The notes under the pieces are model-generated. The model was not told the origin of the DNA. It ran no database searches and saw only the letters and a program-made list of their open reading frames with translations. Below, piece after piece: positions 22,542 through 36,323 of a stretch of DNA of 64,000 bases. A program made the position numbers and the translations under genes. Positions within the stretch are counted from its first letter, which is position 1; the number at the start of each line of letters is the position of its first letter. Origin of the DNA: Theristus sp. LFF4_11 (Eukaryota > Nematoda > Chromadorea > Monhysterida > Xyalidae). Location of the stretch: contig JASANC010000619.1 of assembly GCA_030248135.1 (NCBI GenBank), positions 1 to 64,000 on the forward strand, given 5' to 3'.

Positions 22542-24668
22542 GTCGAACGAACGTGACACAAATTTGAAAAAGTTGCATAAGCTATGTATCTAACTGACTA
22601 CTTTGTGCCACACATACACTGCTATTTTGAGTTTTCCACTTTTACCACCCGTGAGCGTTTTTTCTCAAAAAAATCTGCTTAAATAACCGTGGTCGACCAA
22701 AAGCATTGATGCGTCACAAGCAATGTGGTTTCAGACTGAAAATCAAATGTTGTGCAAAACAAACACGCAGACAACAACTGACAAGCGAACCGATCAGTCA
22801 GTTGAAGCACAGTTTGAATGCTCGCATTCCGAATTCGGTTGCGAATGTTCAAAAGATATACACACGTGTACATGTTCATTTCTTTACGGTCGATCGTTCC
22901 GTTCAAAAACGCTTTTTGCGCTCTTGATAATAAATGCAAGTTTCGTCAGCTGCCACATGTTAATAGGTGCTGCACATTCAACATTGTGTGTGTGCGTTCA
23001 ATGTTAAATTGCACCCTGTAAACCCGAGAGCCACCCGCGAAGATTCGTTTGTTTTATCTCGTGTGGTTTTCAGAAGTGTTGATTATAAATTGCCATTGCT
23101 GCGTCTCTTCGTAAGTGCTCCGATATTCCGGCTAACGCCTGCTATTTATTTGGACGCGCACGAAATCAATGTTTTCAGTTTTTTAATGCGAATGCTATTC
23201 CAGAATAAATGAAAATTGTGTTTGGTTTGTGAGGTTTCAACGGTGGTGTGTTGGTGGAGAAACGACAGGGCCAACGTTGATAAACGTTGATATGGCCAAC
23301 GACAGCGCGTGACTGTGAGCGAACGTTGAAATTGTCCGAACTGATTTTTGCGTGATGTGTGTCTGTCTAGATTAAAGCGGCGAACTAATGAACTAAAAAG
23401 TAATTTTAGCTGAATTAATATGGCTATATAGTATACTACCCAGAACTTTTGCCAAAAGCAACATGCTGATGGGCACACGGTCTAAAAATACATGTGCAAA
23501 TGAAAAATAACTCCATCGTCTCAGGAGAACACACGTGTTCTTACTTGAAAATATGCACGAAATTTGCGAATAACCACAAAACCACTGTACCCCAGACAAG
23601 GATCGATTTTCTCTTACGCTTGAATAACTTTCACTCAGTAAAAGAGCCTTATTCAGAAAGACAGCTTATCTCAGCAAGAGCTCCTCAGTGTTATCAATTG
23701 TGCGGCGAAACAGGTTTGCGGAAGACTTTACGGAAACACAGAGATGTCTCGCGTTTTATGCTTTTTTCTGCGACCTTTCAAGGACAAAAACGTTTCAATG
23801 TCTCTCGTTGACCTTTGCTAAGCTTGGTTATCAGTTGTCCCTTCAGTCCAGTTTTTCTTTTCTGTAACCGTTCAATGAAAACTATTGCAAATTACATCTA
23901 AAAATATTTCTGTGCATCACATCAGAAAACGTTGTGTTGTTTTTGTACGATGTGGCTACTTCGGAACTGAATGAGCATTAAAATATTGGTCAGGGGGTAA
24001 ACCGACGACTTCTTCCGGGTAATCGATGTTTCAATTTCAAAGATAGAAGACCAGAAGGCCAATTTTTATCAGCGAGCTTTACGGGTATGGACCATCAAAA
24101 CATTATGTGCATATAAATAATAGACTGCTTGTGTATGCGAGAGTAGTGGTTTTAGAAACGACGAAAATTATCAAGGACATTGTTGGCTGATAACAACAAA
24201 CAACAATGAAGTCGTCAGTCAGTGGCAGCATTGTTCGGCCTGTCATAACACAAAATTTCATACTTATTGCTATTTCTTTGCATTTTTGTGTGCCTGTTTG
24301 TTTGAACTCCTAACCATGTTACCAAAAAATCTAAAGCTATCAACACGCTGCATATATCCATGTATTTTTAGCATCCATATTTACCATCCATTTAGCACGT
24401 CTCTCTGAAGTTTTTCCGACCAGACCGTCGTTATTTTATTTGCAATTTGTGCTGATACTATAGACCACTATGGAAAGACGTCTATTCTCTATGTCTCTGT
24501 TCCACTTATTTAACAGTTTCTGTATTGATGATTGTTAGCCTGGAACTTTTGTATTTATTTGTTTCAAAGTGAATAAACAGCTCAAATCTTGTTTGATGTC
24601 GATTTATATGAACATTCTCGGAAAAATCACATTTTTTTCGGCTTCATTGATTTTTAGCAGCCATCAAA
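22542..24668. other. Intergenic, divergent GPCR / FAAH promoter region
   Basis: This is 2.1 kb of A/T-rich DNA between two gene starts that point apart. No convincing exon, RNA gene or shared repeat was seen. The ORFs present lack the GC-rich third positions of the true exons. Promoters of both neighbours should lie here, but no core element could be singled out. Confidence 0.5.
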
Positions 24669-27450
24669 ATGTACATACTGTCGAGTTGGTGGAACAAAAT
24701 CACCAGTGGAACGTTGCTGCACGGTCTCTGTGGCTTCGCAGCGCTGTACGTTTCGTATAAACTGGTTAAGTACACAAAATGGCGAGCCAAACACAAGCAG
24801 CTAAAAACGGCCATTTCTCAGCGGAGAGTCGACCGGCTGAAATCCATTCAGAACGCTGCGGAACAACTGCGTCAAACCGATGTACAAACGATGACCATTA
24901 TTTTTTTACAAATGCTAAAATTTTGAAACCGGTATTGTTAAGAAAAAGAAAAATAATGTTCCAAATTTTCAGAAATCGGTGCGCAACGCAATTCAAAGCC
25001 TGTCATTTCAAGAGCTTCATCAGATGCTGCAAAGCGGTCGCTTCACAGCGTGCGACGTGCTGCATGCCTACCAGGAGAGGGCGATTCTCGTGAGAAGCCA
25101 CAAGCTTATGATAACAAAACGTTTAGGCTGTTTCAAAGCATTGTGGGGCAATCACTCATTCCACTGAGCAGGCACACGAGGACACCAACTGCGTGACGCA
25201 ATTTGTCGTCGAGGCGGGCGAATGGGCGTCCGAGTTGGACCGAAAATCACTGGAAACCTCGAAACGACCTCCGCTGTTCGGTCTACCTTTCAGTGTCAAA
25301 GAAGAATGTTCAATGAGTGGTTGGTTTTGTGAAGCGAGAAAATTTCGAGAAAAAAAACGAATAGAACGCGCAGCACATTGTGTACAGGTTACGACTCCAC
25401 CTGGGGCTTTCCGCAACTGCTGAATAAACCAAAGACTGAAGACAACACCGTCGTTGCTGTCCTCAAGGAGCTCGGTGCCATTCCGTTTGTCAGTCTTGTC
25501 CTACTGCTCCCATTGCCATTACAATGCGACTGATCATCACTTTCCTAATTCAGGTCCGAACGAACGTACCGCAAGGCCTACGCAGCGCCAACTGCACGAA
25601 TGCGATCTACGGTCGAACGTGCAACAAGTACAACAAACTGAGGACGCCTGGTGGATCGTCCGGGGGTGAAGCTGCCATGATAGCGTGCGGAGGTAAAACG
25701 ATCCAAGAAGGTGCTGCCTGTCGATAATGCATTCGTTTTTTTATTATAGTGCGTTTCACACACGTTTTAAAGGCTCTGTGTTCGGAGTGGGCAGTGACCT
25801 CGGCGGCAGCGTTAGAATACCGGCGCATTTCAGTGGAATCGCAGCACTCAAACCAACACCAGAACGATTCAGTCAGGTTTGTCAGTCGGGCGGAATAAAG
25901 AGAATGAAACTGGACACCCTAGTGACCTGGGCGGTAGCGCGTTGAGCTATTGTCTGTGCGATCGGCGGATCGAACCCAGCCGAGGGGTGTACACAATAGG
26001 CACTTAATAACAGAAACACAAAGGGCGCCCTACTCGACAGCGTTTTGGACGCTTTTCTGGGTTAGCCTTGACTAAAAGAACATCGCCAAAAATCATCGTT
26101 CGTTCGTTTTGCGAAGCTTTCAATAAAAACTCTCGTTGTATTTCAGTTCAACGGCATCGAGGAGTCGCCAGGTTTTGCGTTCGTCCAATCAACTTATGGC
26201 TTGATGGCACCAACGGCCGATGTGCTGCAGGTCAGAAGAACGATGTGGTGATTTGAAAATCGTGTCTTTGCCCAACTACATTTCACCCATGAAGGTCGTA
26301 GCGTCCGCGCTGCTTGACTCCAATTTACTGGCGCAACGTGACATCTACGCTGTCCCACTGCCGTGGACGCCTGTGCCGCCAAACGTAATGATGATTGCTT
26401 TCGCCACGCTAGTCAGTCCCCGTTTGAGCAGACAACAATCTGCCGTGTGTGTTGCCAGCTTGCACGCCCGCTGCGAATCGGCTGGTTCGACGGCGGCACA
26501 TCGAACGCCACCACCGACGTGCAGCCCATTGCGACGGTGGCGGCGTGTCGTCGAGCGCTCAGAGTCGCTGTCGAGGCGCTCCGCGCACAGGGACACCAGG
26601 TGCAACCGTGGCGCGTGCCAGACGTCGGCGAGTCAGTAGCGTTGCTGCTCGGCCTGCTCACGCCCATTGATGGCGATCGAGAGCTGGCACGAATGATTGA
26701 CGACGGTTTCGCCGAGCCGGAAGAATCACTCACATGGCGGCTGTTCTGCTCACGTTTTCCGCCATGGGTGAGTGGTGGATGGAGTTTTGAGCCGAGCGCA
26801 GACCACCGATGGATGCTATTGTACGGCAACGCCACACGTTGCGCGTTGAGTGGTGTGTTCAATACATTTTTTTCACAGTTTCGTGACATAACGCTGCAAT
26901 TTACGCACGGCCGTCGGATCCGTGCGTGCACCGCGCGCGTGCCCAGGAATGGTGATCAGCTGCGCAGGCTATACCAGCACTGTAGCACCTACCGAAAGCG
27001 CGTCGCACAACTGTGGCAACACGCGCAACTGGATGCCGTCCTCTGCCCGGCAAACTGTTCGGTTGCCTTCTACCACGGCGATGTCACTCAGGCATAATAA
27101 TCATCGTTTTTTTTGCAACACACTATCAACCAATACAATGTATTTTGCATTCGATACGAGCGCAGATGCCCACGTGCTACGCGAACACCACGGCGTTCAA
27201 CATTCTCAACTGGCCAGCCGGTGTGGTTCGAGTGTCTTGGGTGCAGCAAAACGACGTCGACGACTGCGCACACGAATACCCGAGCAACGATCACTGCGAC
27301 CGGATCATGCGACAAGCAAACTGTTCACCGGACACCGTCGGCCTACCGATCGGCGTGCAAGTGGCTGCGGCGCCCTACCACGATGAAATGGTCGTTCACG
27401 TTTTGAAATTGATCGATACTTTTGTGCGTGATCGTGAAAACGACAGCTGA
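24669..27450 (+). CDS. FAAH: Fatty acid amide hydrolase (amidase-signature serine hydrolase)
   Basis: Eleven exons: 24669-24881, 24973-25089, 25169-25319, 25388-25488, 25554-25692, 25773-25876, 26147-26230, 26295-26384, 26459-26767, 26879-27082 and 27166-27450. They join in phase to give 598 residues. FAAH hydrolyses N-acylethanolamines such as anandamide at internal membranes. An N-terminal anchor helix (about residues 17-38) is present. The Ser-cisSer-Lys triad is intact: Lys154 in PFSVKE, Ser229 in GGSSGGE and Ser253 in SDLGGSVR. The 75- and 24-residue spacings equal those of human FAAH (142, 217, 241). The C-terminal [11 protein letters not shown] and VGLPIGVQV blocks also match. AATAAA near 27,597 may end the transcript. 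The donor of exon 10 could alternatively be a GC site at 27,092. The gene appears functional. Confidence 0.94.
25918..25990 (+). repeat. tRNA-like remnant, possible SINE head
   Basis: This lies in FAAH intron 6. GGGCGGTAGCGCGTTGAG resembles the D-arm/A-box of a tRNA. GGATCGAACCC, about 35 nt later, fits the B-box consensus GGWTCGANNCC. The T-stem pairs only partly and no acceptor stem could be closed, so it is more likely a decayed tRNA pseudogene or tRNA-derived SINE than a working tRNA. Confidence 0.35.
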
Positions 27451-28185
27451 ACAGACATCGCACATGCCTTTGTTAAAATTTACTGTCAACAGTATTTTTC
27501 AATTATTCAAACAGTTTTTCCCAGCGTCTTATCCAGATTGTTCCTTGCCATGTTCTTAAAATTTGTGAAAACTTCCTGGTATAACCAGCGCAACAAAATA
27601 AAACAAGATTAGTGAAAGAGAGAACAGACACGTACGTTCAAAAAAATACATTCGTGAAACAAGAGACGATGGAATACAAATAGTGCAAAGTACATAAATG
27701 TGTACACTGAAAACCGGAATCCATCTCGCCACAGTTCACCAACCAAAAAAAGAACGAAACGGGTCACAAAAAACTAAACTCATGACAACAACAACAACGT
27801 GACGTGAGTAGTCGACATCTCAATCCGCCCGCCAACAACAAACAACAAAGTTTGTCGCAGCAGCCAACGGCATTAAACCAGTAAAAAAAACAGTGCATGT
27901 GTCAGCGAGTAGTGCAGACAAATTTTCTTGCACGTTTTCCACCAAATCGTCTCTTTTTCAATTTATCAAAAACCGATAAACAATCGGAAAAACACGTCAA
28001 TCAGGAGAAATCAACACCAATAACACAGCTGGGGATGTGCCCGCGACTGACAGCACCGCAGTTGGATAAGTTGTTAGTTTTAATCAGCACTATACTGCTG
28101 CGTTAATTCCAGAAACGCAAAGTTTACAAACACTCTTGAAACTTTGTGCAAATCAAGTATGGTTAAATGTGTCGTGTTCTAAGTA

Positions 28186-28265
28186 GCGTCAAGTAGTTAC
28201 GCAAAAGTTTCCCCTGTAACATGCAGCGTCAAGTAGTTACGCAAAAGTTTCCCCTGTAACATGCA
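28186..28265 (+). repeat. 40-bp exact tandem duplication
   Basis: The unit begins GCGTCAAGTAGTTACG and ends TGTAACATGCA. It occurs twice head to tail with no mismatch, so it is a recent duplication or an assembly artefact. Confidence 0.9.
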
Positions 28266-28421
28266 CCAGATCACATCAGTAATATGGGAAATATTATTAT
28301 TATTATCGATGGAGATATTCGGTGGAAATTGGGTATTTTAACGGATGTTCTGTTTCGTACATTACACACACACACGCAAACGTAGTGTATTTAACAGCCA
28401 GGTTGTTCCGCGCATGAGTTT

Positions 28422-28422
<1 letters not shown>

Positions 28423-28453
<31 letters not shown>
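28423..28453 (+). repeat. (CA)n microsatellite
   Basis: About fifteen uninterrupted CA units lie in intergenic DNA. A shorter CA run lies at about 28,362-28,378. Confidence 0.92.
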
Positions 28454-28455
<2 letters not shown>

Positions 28456-30636
28456 GTTGCTCGCCGCCAAAACTTTCGAGTAAACTTCGAAAATGAACGC
28501 ACACGTGTCTGGTGCGAGTGTGCGTGCAATGCACACACAATGAGAGACGCCGCCGAACAATATGTGGAACAATACCACAACAGCTCCGACCACTGAGAAC
28601 GCGCGACGAACTGTACAGCGCCTTATGCGCATCGGAGCCTGTGCATTTTCTCGGTTTTACCTGTGTCCAAATCGTGCAGATGTCGGCGCGTCGTCCCAGT
28701 TTTTGGTCGTACGTATACACGACATTGGCTGTTCTTTCGTGACAGCCGCCACATTTAACTTTCTGCCCCTGTCAACGCTTGCGGTTGAAGATGCCGTTTG
28801 TGGACATGCCGAGAGAAATCAATGGCCTGATCATGCGTCAAATAATCATTCAACGTGAATGAGTTTTACTCCGATGAATAACAACAAACACCAGACCGGT
28901 ATGTTGTTGTCGTCGTCGCGTTTGCTCAGAGTAAAGCGCCACAAGATTTCTTTCGGAATGTGGAGATCAGGTTTTTTGAATTAAGGCTATTTGGATATTC
29001 ACCTTACTTGCGTTCTTCTCTTGCCAAAAACCTGCATCTCAGCAGTTCATTTCTCATTTATTTTATGAGAACTGCAGTTATTTTTGTTTGTTTACCGGCA
29101 TACAGTCAGTGGTAGAATGTTTTTCCGTGTACTATTCTGCCTCATTGAAGTGATAAATTGTGGCAACATTCTGAGAATCCATTGTTTGAGTTTATAATTC
29201 AAACCAACAGTAACTTTTAAAACTGCTGTTTTCATCGTGTGTGAAGATACCAGAAGATGTGCATGTACCAATCACCATCGTAATGGCGACTGAGATTACT
29301 AATTACTGCACCAACCCCAACCCAAATAAATATAATCTACGTATTAAAAGAGTATTATATTCTGTAGATTCGTGTCGCGAATAGTTTGTGCACAATCTAA
29401 TTGGAAAATGCGACGCTACATTTTGCAGTTTTTTGTGCGAATTAATTGTACATATGAACGGTATTGTTTGTCGCTAAACTTTTTCGGGCCATTTTTCATC
29501 CCACATTACGTCTTTCTTTTTGCATTGTTATTTTATACACTCACACTGTACAACACGATTAGATTATTCAGACCCACTAAAATTTCATCCAACAAAAAAC
29601 TAGGTAGGCAGAGGTTTTTCGCGTTTTTTGAATGTAGAAGACATAACTCAAATATTTTTGTCCAGAAAGTAAAAATCCACAATTTTTCAGTTTAGACCCC
29701 TTTTTAGATACAATCAAAAACCATTCCACAAGTTCGTGATCATGCCTCATTTTTATTTTCACACTGACTGCCACTTCAGACATGTTTAGCTTCACAGGTT
29801 TTACTTTTTTTGCCTCTGAATTCCCCTTCAATTCGAACCTGGTATTTGAAATCGTTTGCGATAAGTTACCCGCTGAGGTCAAGAGTTTGCGGAGAGTACG
29901 CTTCGTTTTTTTGTAAAATTTGCGTTTGCATCAGTTTGGCAATGAGTGGGTGTTTCTTTATCATGATTCGGATTTTGTATCAAATTGAATACGATGCATT
30001 ATAGTCACAGCGTGAATTAGCGCAAAAAAATCAGCATTCTTCCAGGAAATTTAAATTTTTTTGATCGAGGTCACGTTCGAGTTACCGCTGTGCAAGCGTG
30101 GAAGTACTTTTGTTTTTATGCATTCTGAAGAGTTGTTGCATTGTTTTACTCATTGACCCAAAAAATAATTTTCAGTGATATATCAAGCTCACTGTAAACA
30201 ATCTATACTATTATTTCAGAACAATCATGAACGTTGTTCGTTTCTTGTACGCCGATGGGATTATAGTAGTAATAGTTGTATAGCATTCTGTAGTTACTCA
30301 ATTTCATTATTCCACTTCCATTCAATTTCAGTAAATTAGTTGATCAATCTAATTGCCAGAAAAGATGCGAAGGCGACCAGCAAAGATGACACTTATCTCC
30401 GACAGCATTACATAACTCAGTCCAGTTACGGACACAAGAAATCATGGATTCGTCTGCAAAGCCTGGCAAATACAACTTAGCAACGAAGGGAACCTGTGGA
30501 CTATGTTGCACAGGTACACTCCGACCACCATGCATCTGCCACGCTATTTTAATGTCAGGTTTCAACGGCGAAAAAGCTGAAACGATGATGTACCTGTGAT
30601 CACACTTGTTCAGGTTTTCGCAAGTTGCCCGAACGC

Positions 30637-33600
30637 ATGGAGGCGACAACACTCAGATTCTTCTATCGTCTGGGCCGCTGGATTGCGTCGCACGATCAAT
30701 TGCTGATTGTGATCGCACTGACATTCACGTTGCTCGGCGCAACGGGCTTCCTTTGGTTCGAAGAAACCAACGACGTGCGCTACGATTACGGTGCACTCGA
30801 TTCGCCCAGTCGATACGAGTATGCCGTGGTGCAGGTGCGATCAAGAACAACACTTTTTGGCATTACTGATTTCTTGTCGGTTTCCGGCTCGTTTCGCACG
30901 TCATCAGTCCTTTTTTTCTGACTCGCAGGAGTTCTACGAACAAACCGGTAAACCGTTCTACCTGGTGGTGACGATGCGATCTCGAGACGAAGGCGACGTG
31001 CTGCGGCCGGCGTATCTGCGGAAAGCAGAAAACTTCACAAAGTACCTCGAAAGTAAGTTTTGTCACGCACCGTTACAACACAAACTAAAGTACGATTGAT
31101 TAAGAATGTGCCTTTTGTAATAAACTGAATTCAGAGGGACTGTCCGTGCAACACAATGGTAAATCGTACACTTACTTCGACATATGCGGTCGACACTGTC
31201 TGACTAACAAGGCAGTCACCGTGCTCATGGAGAACTACCAGAGTGGACGACAACGATCCCCAAACGTCCGACTGACATTCCCGACAATGGAATTCTTTGG
31301 CGAACGAATCTATCTTGGTTCGAACTGCTTTTTGCAATTCTATGTACACGTGTTCAGTCACACTTTAGCATTTTCCCTATTTATTTTCTTTGGCGTTTTG
31401 AGCATCCTTTGAGTTAAATTTGAGTGTCATCCAACGGTGCAATGCCTGATCCAATCCAACCGGTGCAATCCAACGGTTTCTGATGCCAACGATGAATTTT
31501 CAGCGAGCAACTTTCTCGGGACGACCACAACATCGAGACATCGCTTCCTCGAAACGTGCCAAATGATTGTACTGCATTTCCGAGCAGTTCAGTCGAACGA
31601 CACCATCACCGACATTCTGCACAAGTGGACACATGCGGTCTATGAATTCGTTGGTACCATGGATCATGATCCGTATTTGCAGGTGAGGCTGCACTCGTCA
31701 GAGTCGTCATTGTCTGCAGCAATAAGTGCATTTAAGAGATCGCATTTCTTTGACTCAAAAAAAAACTTTGCCAAAATCAACATCAGCAATTTGTATTTTT
31801 GTTCAGATCGCCACAATGAACGAGGAGCTCGTCTCGGTGGAAGTGCGTCGCACGGGCATGACCGCGATGCCGTATCTTTCGTGCAGCTTCCTGTTGATAC
31901 TCATCTTTACGCTCGTCACCACGCTGCAGCCGGAACTGCAACGTTACAAACCAATGGCCGCAATCTTGGGCGTGTTCTGTCCGATGTTGGCGTTGGTGCC
32001 GGCTTTCGGCGTGCTACTCTGGCTGCGACTCAGCTACATGCCGATCATCAATCTGTCGCCGTTTCTGATACTGGCGATCGGTGTCGACGACGTGTTCATC
32101 GTGTTGAACGCATGGCGTAAAACGTGCGTCGACCTGGCGGCCGAAGAACGCCTAGCAAAGGCGCTCGAGTCGGCCGGCCCGTCGATCACGATCACCTCCG
32201 TTACAAATGCGCTCGCGTTCGCCATCGGTGCGTTCACGCCGACGCCGGCCATACGACACCTGTGCATCTATACGTGCGTCGCCGTCGTGGTCGGCTATTT
32301 ATATCAGGTTAGGAAAGCGTTATTTGACACCGGACCACGTGCACGATCGCGAAACGTTTGTCGCTTTTCGAAGAGTAGACTACACTATTGCAGGCTTACT
32401 ACTAGAAACAACGCCCCAAACGACCTTTGCAGATATTCTTCTATTCGTCAATACTGGTGATCTGTGGACGACGCGAAACCGACCAGATCTGCTGGTGTTG
32501 TTGTTGTTATGAAGCAACGGGTGCTACTTTTGCGACCAATAAATCCACTGTACATAATCGCGTGCGCGACTGGCTCAGTCAACAACTGACCCTGATTGGG
32601 CAGTTTGGGTCGAAACTGATCGACTGGTGGTCATGTATGGCCGTTACGTGGTGGGTACGCGTGGTCGCGATCGTTGTAATGTCCGTCTATTGGGCCGTTT
32701 CTGCATACGGCTGCAGTACCGTTCGAATTGAGCTGCCCGCCGAGAAACTGTTCCTTCGCGATTCGCCGCTGCTCGACTTCTTGTACGTACAAAAAAGGTT
32801 TCTCTTTCAAGAAGGCAACCTGTTGCATCTGTTCGTCAGTAATCCCGGTGATCTACGTCAGAAACAGCGACGCGTCGAATTCATGGACATGGTGAGCTGT
32901 TCCCTACCATGACTACTTTTTCTGACTTTTTTCACCGTCTTATTCAGCTGAAATACTGTACCACTTTGGCTCAAACTGGCTTGAAGCCATGTAACGTCCA
33001 AGTAATCTTTTTCCTTTCTTTCTTCCAGGTACGCGCGTTTGAGACGACACCGCACAGCGCCGGACGCGAGACGACCGTTCTATGGCTGGGAGATTATATG
33101 CGACACCTCGGTTTCATTCAGCAGAATTCGCAGCATTCGCGACGAGCATTTTTCGATCGCTCCGACATCGAGTTCGACTATCGTCACGTGCAATCATTCT
33201 TGAACAGCAGCGTCGCGTACGCACGTTGGGAGCATTACCTGAACATAAAGCCGGAGTATTGCGCGTTGAACGATCCACGGTGCATCGAGAAGTTCACGCT
33301 GGTCACCGGCTTCAAGAACGCCACCGAATACGCATTCCGCCTGCAGTTGCTGCAGGGCTGGCGACGAATGTGCGAAACGTACTCGCAGTTCAACGTTTCC
33401 ATTTACGAGGAAATGTCCGTCTACGCCGACCAAATACTCAGCATCGGTCAGTGCAACACGAGTCTGCTCAAATTGATCGCTTGGCATTGTGCAGATCTTA
33501 TTTTGAAAATAAACTCGAAGGGTTCCGATAAAAAACTGTAGCCAGGTAGGTTTTTAGAGTTGCAGGGGAAGAAAGTTGCCAATTCCAAAATCTGTTCAAC

Positions 33601-34775
33601 TGCATACACACCGCCGTCAGAGTGCTCGCCGCAAAATGAACTTCAGGTCCGGTGTACGTGTCGACGGTGATCGTCGCGATCTGCTGCATGTTCGTCGTGT
33701 GCGTCCTGTTCATCCCGCACCCAGCGAGCATCGTGTGCGCCACGTTGTCCGTGTGCAGCATCAATCTTGGCGTTTTCGGCATTCTCATGCTGTGGGGTGT
33801 CGACCTGGATCCGCTGTCGACCGCGACCATACTGATGTCCATCGGCTTCTCGGTGGACTTCACGGCTCACATCAGCTATCATTTCTATGAGTGCGATGAC
33901 GAGGTAAAACCCTTTGCAAGGGGTGAAATGAGCAAATCACACAACAGCTACAAATTGTCCAAGTTTTGGCGCACAGAAGTGCAGAAACAGACCAGCGTGT
34001 GTGTAGCAATCTTTGCCGTATTTCATTTCATTTCATTTTATTTCGCGAAACGCAGCAACGCCGACAAAAAAACAGTCGGAATAGCGTATAATACAAAGAG
34101 CTATTGGTGGTTTGTACATGTTCGCAGGACAGCAGCGAACGTCTACGCACGGCGCTGTCCAAGATTGGCTGGCCAATGACGCAGGCGGGCATCTCGACGG
34201 CAGCAGCGATCTGCGTGCTCAGTGTCGTGCGAGCGTACATGATCGAGGTGTTCGTCAAGACGACCGTGTTGGTCGTTCTGCTCGGACTCTCGCATGGTCT
34301 CTTCGTGTTGCCCATCGTCCTCTCGGCATTACCGGCGCGAACTGGCCGCCGAAACCACCGACACCCAGAGACAGACAGAACTACAACGACAGACCGGCGA
34401 AAAACGGCAAGTGAAATCGCGACGACGATCGCGGATGCTGAGAATCGGAAACGGTTGAGCGATGAATTTACACACAACAACAACAACAACAATGACGACA
34501 GTGTTAGCAACAATAATCATCACAGCCAGCATGTCAATAGCGACAATACGGACGAAACGGAGACCGTGTCTAGTGCAACCATGAGTTCACCCACATCACC
34601 AGTGCCGCTTTCAAGGATGTGTAGTCCTTCACTTGAGCTGGCCAACTGGGAAGGACCACCAGAAAGTATTTGGAGGCAATTGAACGGCGTTGACTCGTCG
34701 GTGAAGCATCTCACTTTTCGAACGTCAAATCTACAACTTGCACCGGTCGATGACAACGTGATGACGAAATTTTAG
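30637..34775 (+). CDS. Patched-related (PTR) protein with sterol-sensing domain
   Basis: Nine exons: 30637-30834, 30929-31052, 31135-31317, 31504-31682, 31807-32307, 32433-32891, 33029-33446, 33647-33903 and 34128-34775. They join in phase to give 988 residues. PTR proteins are Patched/Dispatched relatives of the RND permease fold, expanded in nematodes and linked to moulting, secretion and sterol-dependent trafficking. The order is: TM1 ([19 protein letters not shown]), a large extracellular loop with [10 protein letters not shown], the sterol-sensing TM2-TM6 block with the RND motif [11 protein letters not shown]7, a second loop, and TM8-TM12 with [13 protein letters not shown]. The cytoplasmic tail is low-complexity, Asn/Thr/Asp-rich, and ends in F. 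A splice-acceptor-like TTGTTCAG precedes the start. The substrate is unknown. Confidence 0.93.
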
Positions 34776-35618
34776 TTTCATCAAGCCATGTGCACGTGAT
34801 TTCAAACGCAATGTGTTTTAATTATAGTTACATTATAATTATATTTTACTATTTGTATATCTTTCGTAACCTACAGTTACAACTCATATTTTTGTGAACT
34901 CTTTTACACTAGTCCTTATTCAATTGTTTGGGTTGCATTATGTGATATTTTTCAGAAAAAAAACTGATAGAGACGGAACGATTGTTTTTGTTGTTGAAGA
35001 TATTAGGCGATGATAATGAAACGTTTGAAGGACGATTTTGCCAGTTTACAATTAAAAGCATACTATCACATTCATTCCTTTCCCCATATTTAAACTAAAA
35101 CCTCCCAAACACCTCACAACTTAACTGAGAAAACTTTAGAGAAAAGCACGAGAAACAAACAGAGCATCATAGGGCGCAGTCAGTCATTGTATGTTTTGTC
35201 TGTGTAACGCTGCAAAAACAACAAACGTCAAAAAAACGCGCTGAAACAACAACAACAATGGCAGGTTCGACCGAGGAAGCGATCGTCGTGACAGCACCTT
35301 CTGCAGCACCAAACAGCCAACAGGCGTGCTTGTGTTTCAAACGCGCTACGCTTCAGTTTAGTCACACTTCGTTCATCACAATTTGTCACCATATAACTGT
35401 CCACGCATTCGATGATGAGAGAGAGAGGACCATATTGTGTGCAAAAGCAGAGCATTGCAAAATTGGTGCTCAAATGCTGCTTCTGGTTCAGCCAATGCGT
35501 CCAAACACGCAAGCACCGTCAGCTGCTGTCGACCGAATAATATACCCAAGGCGTATAAGCACTTTCCAAGTCCGCGATATCGCTCGCAATTTGTCCACTT
35601 TGTCATAACTGTGCAAAT

Positions 35619-36323
35619 TTGCTCGCGCGCACCATTTTCTCACTGAATGGCGAAAATGAGCCGTTGTTTAGCAGCGCAATCGCAGTGTTTGTAATGACCA
35701 TCGGATTACCTCCAAACGCAAAACACCAAAACTTAACGGCGCCAAAAGAGCTGTTATTGCGGCACATCATTGCAGCGGTTACTGGGACACTGTTTGTGTG
35801 TGTTTGGTTTGTTATGTTGCATAGTTTTTGCCGTCGTTCGCTGTGTGATTCTGCGAGCGCACAACAACAATCCGTGACGCGTGTCCATCGGCAGTGCACT
35901 TTCACAAACATTTATTCTACCATTCCGCCGAACTGCAATCGTGGTCGAGTCGAAAAACTGCCGAACACAATAGACAGCCGTTTTTATGCCACTCTGAAGC
36001 CAGCCGTTCTACTCGCAGCTCCAGTTTGGTTATACGGTATACATTGTTTTTTTCGTGTCAAAAGTGTGAGCGCACACAACTGTTGCGTTTCATTTTCTTC
36101 AGTGATCAACTTTGGTTTTATGGCACGACGCTGTCAAGCCACCACGAGCGACTCGAGCAGTCAACTTGCACATTCTTTTTTTTCTGAAAAAAACATTTAC
36201 GAAAACAACTCAATCACAAAATTAGTTTTGCCTTTGAAAACGACTGTGTGCCGTAAAAAACGCAGTAATCTTCACTCAGTATTCACAGTCTGGACGACTT
36301 GTCTGAATTTTAAACACCGATAA
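35619..36323 (+). other. Long open frame with hydrophobic segments, status uncertain
   Basis: The frame is open for 234 codons; its first ATG is at about 35,694. Hydrophobic stretches include SAIAVFVMTIGL, IIAAVTGTLFVCVWFVML and AVLLAAPVWLYGI. Codon use does not show the GC-rich third positions of the sure exons, and no family is recognisable. It is long for chance but may still be chance. Confidence 0.2.

Larger units (their letters stand above)
27451..30636. other. Intergenic, FAAH to PTR gene
   Basis: This is 3.2 kb without a supportable gene. It holds a 40-bp tandem duplication (28,186-28,265) and a CA microsatellite (28,423-28,453). A GC-richer patch at 28,550-28,860 has no clear exon signature. 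TTGTTCAG just before 30,612 is a plausible cis- or trans-splice acceptor ahead of the PTR start codon. Confidence 0.5.

Noticed and set aside
27080..27165. GC-AG intron in FAAH after ACTCAG
   Set aside because: A GT donor three codons earlier (after GAT at 27,082) keeps the same phase, so the rarer GC donor is not needed.
30344..30652. 103-codon - strand frame before the PTR gene
   Set aside because: The translation looks protein-like (for example HLCWSPSHLFWQLD), but there is no partner exon, no family match and no clear splice site. It may be a transposon fragment.
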